This document shows positions 57,831 through 64,000 of a DNA stretch of 64,000 nt, one piece after another; the stretch's first letter is position 1, and each line of letters begins with the position of its first letter. The stretch spans positions 10,128,995 through 10,192,994 of the forward strand of contig OX123186.2 of assembly GCA_944739405.2 (NCBI GenBank). The letters run 5' to 3'. The stretch is from Euclidia mi. Taxonomy: Eukaryota; Arthropoda; Insecta; Lepidoptera; Erebidae. A program made the translations under genes and the position numbers. The notes below the pieces were generated by a model. It saw only the letters and a list, made by a program, of their open reading frames with translations. It was not told where the DNA came from and searched no databases.

Positions 57831-58534
57831 GTAATTCTAATATAAACTGGATCGAGAAATATGATCTAATTTGGTTCCTAATACAATCTTGTAAACTCAA
57901 TTTGTTACTGAGTTACAATTATGTTTGAGGTTCGAGTGAAGGGCGATTCTCTGAGGCTGTTTAAGAATGTTCAAAGATTCAGTATTGCGGCTTCGTCTTG
58001 AATTTAGGTAATATACTGATTGGTATATATTTGAATATCCCTATGATTATTATAAATAAGAAAGTTTATAAGGATTGATGGACGTTTGTAACTCTGTTAC
58101 GCTAAAATTACTTAACAGATTTTGATGAAACTTTGTGATATTATAGCTACTACATTAGAACAGCACATGGGCTACTTTTTGTTATGATAACCGACGCCTA
58201 GATACGCGAAGCCGCAAGCAGAAACTAGTCTATGTCTATAAATAAAATTATTGACAAATTGCGTATTCACTCTATAACTTTATTCCAATATTATGTGTTA
58301 CCAAAGCTTGGTAAAAGGCAGCGATAGCAAAGTGGAGAAACCAACAGACTGCCATGCAGATGGTACCGGGTTCGAATCCACGCCGTGCAACACTGACTTT
58401 TCGGAATTATTAGTGTATTCATTGTAAATTATCTCGCCTCGTGCCTCGGAGAGCACGTTAAATCGTCGGTCCCGGCTGTCATGAAGAACTTTGATAGTCG
58501 TTATAAGAAGTCAGTACTCAGTACCTTTGAATAA
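57831..58534 (+). repeat. inverted duplication, unit A (left copy)
   Basis: This 704-base segment occurs again, inverted, at 60913-61622, with only scattered differences. It begins gtaattctaatataaactgg and ends cagtacctttgaataa. It includes a SINE C copy at 58316-58534. Confidence 0.9.
58316..58534 (+). mobile_element. tRNA-headed SINE family C, truncated
   Basis: Box A-like gcgatagcaaagtggag, box B-like gggttcgaatcc, body acttttcggaattatta, then cgtgcctcggagagcacg. It stops at gaataa, where unit A ends. Confidence 0.75.
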
Positions 58535-58620
58535 TTAATATATAATAAATAAATAATTCTTTTATATTTATATATATATATATATATATAAAAGAATTAT
58601 TATATATATATAATTAGTTT

Positions 58621-58684
<64 letters not shown>

Positions 58685-58685
58685 T
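58535..58685. repeat. AT-dinucleotide tract with two adjacent palindromes
   Basis: A first hairpin has arms aataattcttttata (58552-58566) and its complement (58587-58601). A second has aattagtttt (58612-58621) and its complement (58680-58689) around a 58-base AT run. Confidence 0.85.
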
Positions 58686-58982
58686 AATTCTAGTTTTCTA
58701 ATTTAGAAACGAAGTTGTAGCTGAACCAAATAGGGTCAGTACTTTTGCGCCACCCTTGAGGATGCACGCAGCTGCACCTGTACTTTTTTTTAATTTGCCC
58801 GATCTTCTGAGAATTTTAAAAATCCCTTCTTCTTATTGTACCACTACGGTCAGTAATGAAAGGATTTCATATACACCTACACATTTGTATATTTTGAGGG
58901 CCAATATGCCACACTATAAGACAGACAGATGACTCAGGGTCATATAAATAAGATAGATTAGCGAAAAAGATTTTTTACCGAG
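58686..58982 (+). repeat. inverted duplication, unit B (left copy)
   Basis: Repeats, inverted, at 61649-61955. Contains cttttgcgccaccct at about 58753, one end of the mariner-like element found at 61885. Confidence 0.85.
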
Positions 58983-59414
58983 GAATAGCCAAACACACAC
59001 ACACACACACACAGTCCACGCGAGAGGCAAAGGACAAGCATGTGATTTGAGTTCCCACTGTGAAGAAAGAAATAGGAAGATTGTTGAAGACAGTTTAAAA
59101 TCACACTGTATGAAAACACCAAGAGATCTCAAAAACTCGTATTGAAATGAATCCCAAATATTAAATTATGTTGGTTCATTTTATGGTAAAGTAAATTTAC
59201 TCCCAAATATCGCAAGGCTTTATACAAATTGCGTCAGTTGTACCTTTGTAAACGGATTATTTACAACCGCATTGATTGAAAATAAGGTGACGCCGAACAA
59301 TACACGGGAATTGAGTTAATACGAAGGCGATAGTAAATTTTATACCGTTTAAGTACAAATGACTGAACCATCAACTGTATGCTGAGATAAAACACACTCT
59401 ACTATTCTATTCTC
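58983..59414. other. non-coding, with a (CA)n microsatellite
   Basis: A CA run of about 20 bases lies at 58992-59012. The rest is AT-rich. Confidence 0.6.
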
Positions 59415-59525
59415 TCTCTACACCACTCAAAGGTAGACTGTGAGACAATGCCCTTGGCATTAAGTCCGCCTGTACACTCGACGTGTATGAAGTTTTAATA
59501 AATAAATAAAATAAAATAAAAAATA
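59415..59525 (+). repeat. 3' end of the CR1-like LINE family
   Basis: ccactcaaaggtagactg and ggcattaagtccgcctg match the 3' UTR of the LINE at 48670-48760. It ends in a (AAAT)n run. A very short, heavily truncated insertion. Confidence 0.7.
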
Positions 59526-59592
59526 TATACGTAGTATTGTTTCGAAAATAGCAGGAGCGGATCCTCTTCGTTCCTAGTATTTGTTGTATATA

Positions 59593-59989
59593 CAGGATTA
59601 TTTGTAAAACACCGTTATCCTCTAAGCACTATATTACTAACATCATAATCAACAACTTTTGTTCTATGACTTTTAAAAATTCATCATGTTTTAGTTTATC
59701 AGGTTTTCATATAAAATAAAAATATTTAAATTGAGCGCTCTTAATGTTGCGAAGTCTATGCGATAGAACAATAGCGAGGGGTGCGGGCGGTGGGCGGCGG
59801 GGGCGTGCAGGCGTAGGTAGGTACAGCAAATTACACGAGTTAAAATGTGTTAGATAGGACAACGAAATACTGAAGGTTCGTTTTTGGTAAATGTATTATG
59901 TTTTGTAAAAAGTCATAGAACAAAAGTTGTTGATTATGATGTTAGTTACGTAGTCCTGAGAGGTTAACGGTGTTTTAGAAATAACCCTG
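59593..59989. mobile_element. foldback MITE with TATA target sites
   Basis: 397 bases with long inverted ends. The left (caggattatttgtaaaac…) and the inward-read right (cagggttatttctaaaac…) stay alike for about 95 bases, including catcataatcaacaactttt. TATA lies on both sides (59589-59592, 59990-59993). The middle has a GC-rich patch (59770-59810). Same end type as 34633-35019. Confidence 0.75.
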
Positions 59990-60074
59990 TATATCAACAC
60001 AGAAGTTATATAGTGCAAAGATATACTAAAGTGAATGGGGCAAAAATTAAGGTACAACTTGAACATAAGTCTTC

Positions 60075-60443
60075 TTTCTCTTAGCGTTATCCCAGTTTCA
60101 GTCTGGGGTCCGCTTACTAGTCTAACCGTATTTGGCTAAGTATTAGCTTTTCCACAGAGCGACTACCTGTCTGACCTCCGCAACCCGAAGGGATAGCGAT
60201 ATTCCATGGTTTAGACTAGTGTCAGTTTATTTAGAAGATACTGACGCCCTGTAACGACTGTCAAAGATCTTCATGACAACCGGGACTGACGGCTTAACGT
60301 GCTCTCCGAGGCACGGGATAAGCAATAATTAACAATTCAATGCGCACATAACTCCGAAAAGTCATTGGTGCGCGCCGTGGATTCGAACCCGATACCCTCT
60401 GCATGGCAGTCTGTTGATATATCCACTCGGCTATCGCTGCCTT
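60075..60443 (-). mobile_element. tRNA-headed SINE family C, full-length
   Basis: Minus strand from 60443: ggcagcgatagccgagtgg, box B-like gggttcgaatccacgg, acttttcggagttatgtg, aacgtgctctccgaggca (as complement), ccatggaatatcgctat. It ends near aactgggataacgctaag. The best full copy of the family here. Confidence 0.8.
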
Positions 60444-60886
60444 GAACATAAGTACCACTTTAATTTTGCGTAGGATCCGATTTTGTAGATGTCAGCTATC
60501 ATAATTATTCTATTTCATCGTTTCACTTTTTTTTTAACCTAAGTCCATAATATTTTGGCCTTACGTTATTATAGAATATTTATTTTTAATTCGCCGTAAC
60601 CTCGCCTCACCAGGGTGTCAGTGTTCTTCATTCTATCTAATTGACATTACTGTTGTTCCTGACAGCACGATGCACGTATGGAGTAGTGGTTTCAAACAGC
60701 TTACAACGGTCGTGTTCGCGGAGGGACTCAACTGTCAGTCCCTTCGCAACTACGATAGTTGGAAGCCGGTTAAATAAAATTGTAAGGTTTTAGGTCAACT
60801 TTTCAGCTACATAAGCAATCAAAGAAACGTTATTGCGCAGCAACTGTTGTTGTAACTCAGATACGAAATATTATTTATTAATTGTA
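60444..60886. other. non-coding; a small repeated motif at 60690-60770
   Basis: cttacaacggtcgtgttcgc resembles tttacaacggttgtggtcgc at 17713. No element could be bounded. Confidence 0.35.
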
Positions 60887-61137
60887 TAGTCATGGTTTAG
60901 TCTAGTGTTAGTTTATTCAAAGGTACTGAGTACTGACTTCTTATAACGACTATCAAAGTTCTTCATGACAGCCAGGACCGATGACTTAACGTGCTCTCCG
61001 AGGCACGAGGCGAGATAATTTATAATTAAAACACTCATAATTGCGAAAAGTCAGTGTTGCACGCCGTGGATTCGAACCCGGTACGAGTACCATCTGCATG
61101 GCAGTCTGTTGGTATCTCCACTATGCTATCGCTGCCT
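60887..61137 (-). mobile_element. tRNA-headed SINE family C within the inverted duplicate
   Basis: Minus-strand copy. The part from 60913 on is the inverted duplicate of 58316-58534, and it extends a little further at its 3' end than the left copy. Confidence 0.75.
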
Positions 61138-61622
61138 TTTACCAAACTTTGGTAACACATAATATTGGAATAAAGTTATAGTGTGCAAACGCAATTTGTC
61201 AATAATTTCATTTATAGACATAGACTAGTTTCTGCCTGCGGCTTCGAGTATCTAGGCGTCAGTTATTATAACAAAAAGTAGCCCATGTGCTCTTCTAATG
61301 TATGAGCTATAATATCACAAAGTTTCATCAAAATCTGTTAAGTAATTTTAGCGTAACAGAGTAACAAACGTCCATCAATCCTTATTAACTTTCTTATTTA
61401 TAATAATCATAAGGATATTCAAATATATACCAATCAGTATATTACCTAAATTCAAGACGAAGCCGCAATACTGAATCTTTGAACATTCTTAAACAGCCTC
61501 AGAGAATCGCCCTTCACTCGAACCTCAAACATAATTGTTACTCAGTAACAAATTGAGTTTATAAGATTGTATTAGGAACCAAACTAGATCATATATCTCG
61601 ATCCAGTTTATATTAGAATTAC
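60913..61622 (-). repeat. inverted duplication, unit A (right copy)
   Basis: Inverted match to 57831-58534, from ttattcaaaggtac to ttagaattac. Differences are few single bases and small gaps. Confidence 0.9.
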
Positions 61623-61648
61623 TCAGGGTGTTCGTTGACGTCGAAGCA

Positions 61649-61955
61649 CGGTAAAAATTCTTCTTCGCTGATCTATCTTATTTCTATGACCCTTACTGAG
61701 TCATCTGTCTGTCTTATAGTATGGCATATTGACCCTCTAAAAATACAAATCTGTAGGTGTATATGAAATCCTTTCATTACTGACCGTAGCGGTGCAATGA
61801 AAAGAAGGGATTTTTGAAATTCTCTAAGATCGGGCAAATTAAAAAAAATGCAGGCGAAGCTGCGGGTATCCTCAAGTAATATAGAGGGTGGCGCAAAAGT
61901 ACTGACCCTATTTGGTTCAGCTACAACTTCGTTTCTAAATTAGAAAACTAGAATT
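61649..61955 (-). repeat. inverted duplication, unit B (right copy)
   Basis: Inverted match to 58686-58982, more diverged than the A pair. Lies to the right of A, not to the left as a simple inversion of the A-B block would give. Confidence 0.82.
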
Positions 61956-62505
61956 ATTTTTATATATATTAAATAAATTAAATTTGTGCCATGAAATTTA
62001 TTTGCATAATGATTTAAATATTATTTTGAGCCCCATTTATGACATTTTCCATAACACTTCCTGCGATATGTTTCTTATTTCTTGGTGTATATTTTCTTTT
62101 AAAGCTGCGAGAGTCTATGGTTTGTTCGCATACACCCGAGATTTCAAATAACCCCAAAGAAAGAATTCTGGACCCCACACCATACACACTTTTAGTGGAT
62201 GTAAAGGTGTTTGTTGAATAATGCGTGGCTTCAGTGCCCCAGAAGCGAGTATTCTGCTTATTGACATGCCCCGAGAGATGGAAATGCGCGTCGTCACTCA
62301 TAATCAATTTTTAAGAAAAAATATCCTCTTCAAGGTTGAGGTTTATGACGCGATTATTCCACGTTCTTGAGGAGTAAAGCGGTCCATGATTATTGTTACT
62401 GAATTTTACATTTGATTACTACAAAATTTTCAATATCAGAATGACAGGAGAAATAATAAAAAAATGTATAAGGAATTTCTATATTTTTTCCTTTTGCGCC
62501 ACCCT
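61885..62505 (-). mobile_element. decayed mariner-like element
   Basis: Bounded by the inverted repeat agggtggcgcaaaag (61885-61899, and its complement at 62491-62505), with TA-containing flanks. At about 620 bases it is about half the length of a full mariner-type element. The minus strand holds transposase remnants. Confidence 0.7.
62014..62307 (-). pseudogene. mariner-like transposase fragment, frameshifted
   Basis: The minus-strand frame has MSDDAHFHLSGHVNKQNTRFWG, split here as MSDDAHFHLSG and HVNKQNTRFWG. These contain the second catalytic Asp region of a mariner-type DDE/D domain. An overlapping frame (62297-62115) supplies the next block, PLHPLKVCMVWG. The match then fails after a few tens of residues. 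The N-terminal DNA-binding part and the last catalytic acid are not recognisable. No intact enzyme can be made. Confidence 0.65.
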
Positions 62506-63725
62506 ATAAAAGTACATTGAATAGTTCTGCGGACTATTCACACCAAAAGTGAATCCAAGGGAACTTCACAAATAGTGAGAGCAACTACATATTTGCACGT
62601 GTGGGATGCTATGAGATTAACAAGGCAAAATTCATTCATTAAAACTGTGAATATTTATGTGATTGCCTGGACTTACCGTGATGTATGCACGGGCTTATCA
62701 GCCTAATAATGCCACTGCACATATTATATTATAGCGCAGTAGGTTTGTTGTCGCTTTATCGGAGCTCCGAGCTAGTAAGCCGTTTTGACACAATTCCCAT
62801 ACGCGACGCGAAAAATATGTTGTGACACATATTTTGTAGTTGTAATTATGATTATTGTAGCCTAATGTGGCAGCGGATTGACTGTGCATATAGCGTAAGA
62901 TTGAGGTCATCTCGACGTTTAACACTGCATTTTGTGTCCACAAATTATTGTTTCAGAGAGTTGAGTCAGAAGTTAAGTAAGAAAACAAGAAAGAAGGTTG
63001 CTATTTAAAGAACCAAGCAGAGATGTGTTATTACAGATAGGTAAATTTTACATTGATATAAGCAAGAGTTTAAGTGCAGGAAGCCTACCAGAACATTCCC
63101 AGTTAAGCCAGCTCTTTCAAGCTGAAATCAGAACATGGCCCGTCATGAGCTGTTAACAAAAACGCAAGTACACGGCAGCCAAAATACCGGGAGAATTTGA
63201 TAATTAATCTTTACACAAAGGTTCGGGTAAAAATCTAAGTTAAATCCGTACATTGAACGACAGAAGAGCGACGCATGAAATATAAAGCAAAATCGGATTT
63301 AGTGAGGGTGGAACCGGGATGTCGACCCGCGTCAATATCCAATTCGGGCACGAACGACATCCCGACATTGGTTCCCCTTGATATGTGGAGGAATTGTACG
63401 TTTGAAGACTGCTGCCTTGTTATAAAATTTGGATTATAGAAAGTTTTGTTTATGTTCCATTGATTAAATAAAAATATGATAAGTATTGACACAGATAATG
63501 CCTGGTTTTATCAGTTGCGAAAGTCTTTTTATCTGTAAACGTCAATATAGCATAATAGCAAGTACGGCAGTAAAGATCCATAAAATATGTAAATCACGCA
63601 ATTCCCCTTAGGTTGGCAGTATCTGTTCTCTATCTGCCTATCGCAGTACACTGCTGGATATAGGACATTTCCAACACGCGTCTAAGTACACGACCTCCAC
63701 CATCCGCATCGAATCCGGCGTTAGT
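62506..63725. other. non-coding, nothing recognised
   Basis: The minus-strand 85-codon frame at 63492-63235 has a moderately GC-rich core (63300-63390), but no domain or splice context is clear. Not called as a gene. Confidence 0.3.
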
Positions 63726-63960
63726 TCATCATCACCAGCCTTTAACAGTCCACTGCTGGACTAGGCCTCTCCTTTGAAAGGAGGAATTGGCCTACTAAAC
63801 CAAGCTGGCCAAACGGGTTGGTATAGGGTTTGTATCAAGTTTTCCTTCTCTTACAGTGCTGATCTCCGCATAATATGCACCCTCTGTCGGCTCTTACGAC
63901 ATCCATGGAATGATATGGGGTGGTGACATTCCGTATTCTTAATCCGTCACCACACGGAAT
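63726..63960 (-). mobile_element. SINE-like family B, unmodified copy
   Basis: Minus strand: gtgtggtgacggattaag at the right, catatcattccatgg, cgtttggccagcttgg, tagtccagcagtggac, then a degenerate GAT tail at 63726. It lacks the extra bases that make the palindrome in the copy at 54531-54790. Confidence 0.8.
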
Positions 63961-64000
63961 ACCGGCGTTTGTAACTGCCTTATAATTAAATAGAAGAAAA

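Noticed and set aside
63235..63492. 85-codon minus-strand frame with a GC-rich core
   Set aside because: It could be part of an exon or an old transposon, but there is no diagnostic motif and no convincing splice site.
1..64000. CRISPR array, bacterial operons or phage
   Set aside because: No regularly spaced short repeats with unique spacers. The elements and splice signal are those of an animal genome.

Overview
This window reads as nuclear DNA of an insect, most likely a moth or butterfly. It is AT-rich and gene-poor, and it is packed with repeat families I associate with Lepidoptera: tRNA-headed SINEs with (GATG)n or (TATG)n tails, RTE-like and CR1-like LINE ends, a Penelope-like element with a GIY-YIG endonuclease, Tc1/mariner and piggyBac-like elements, and a Ty3/Gypsy element primed by tRNA-Leu. 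The order is inferred from these repeats; there is no marker gene that would give a species.

Only one host coding segment is supported: a short first coding exon on the minus strand (2998-2920) with a strong start context, a hydrophobic segment and a consensus 5' splice donor. Its gene continues to the left beyond the window. A GC-richer island at about 3590-3830 may be its promoter or 5' UTR region.

Layout. 1-5.4 kb: intron, exon 1 and upstream flank. 5.4-20.9 kb: old LINE and SINE fragments, a 5S-rRNA-like repeat, a nested pair of poly(A) non-LTR insertions (13.66-15.29 kb), a SINE cluster (12.5-13.1 kb) and a TTAA-flanked piggyBac-like element (19.06-19.93 kb). 20.9-26.5 kb: mostly non-coding. 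26.53-32.52 kb: a nearly pristine Ty3/Gypsy retrotransposon (471-bp LTRs differing at one base, 4-bp target duplication). Gag is intact, a -1 frameshift signal with a possible pseudoknot follows, and pol carries two breaks. 32.5-47 kb: non-coding DNA with SINEs, MITEs, a Helitron-like segment and an RTE-like LINE 3' end. 47.1-51.5 kb: a truncated CR1-like LINE, a Penelope-like fragment and an intact Tc1-like transposon, side by side. 51.6-57.7 kb: further SINE and LINE copies. 57.8-62.5 kb: a large inverted and rearranged duplication, a decayed mariner-like element and MITEs. 62.5-64 kb: flank and a final SINE.

No complete host gene, rRNA operon, true tRNA gene or CRISPR array was found. Genes that work together are those inside mobile elements: Gag, protease, RT, RNase H and integrase of the Gypsy element, and the RT-plus-endonuclease pair of the Penelope fragment. 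One tRNA-derived SINE family carries the 3' end of an RTE-like LINE that is also present here, which suggests that LINE mobilised it. The most unusual recurring pattern is a set of perfect or near-perfect short-loop inverted repeats. At least four of them are absent from sister copies in the same window, as expected if they arose by template switching during replication.
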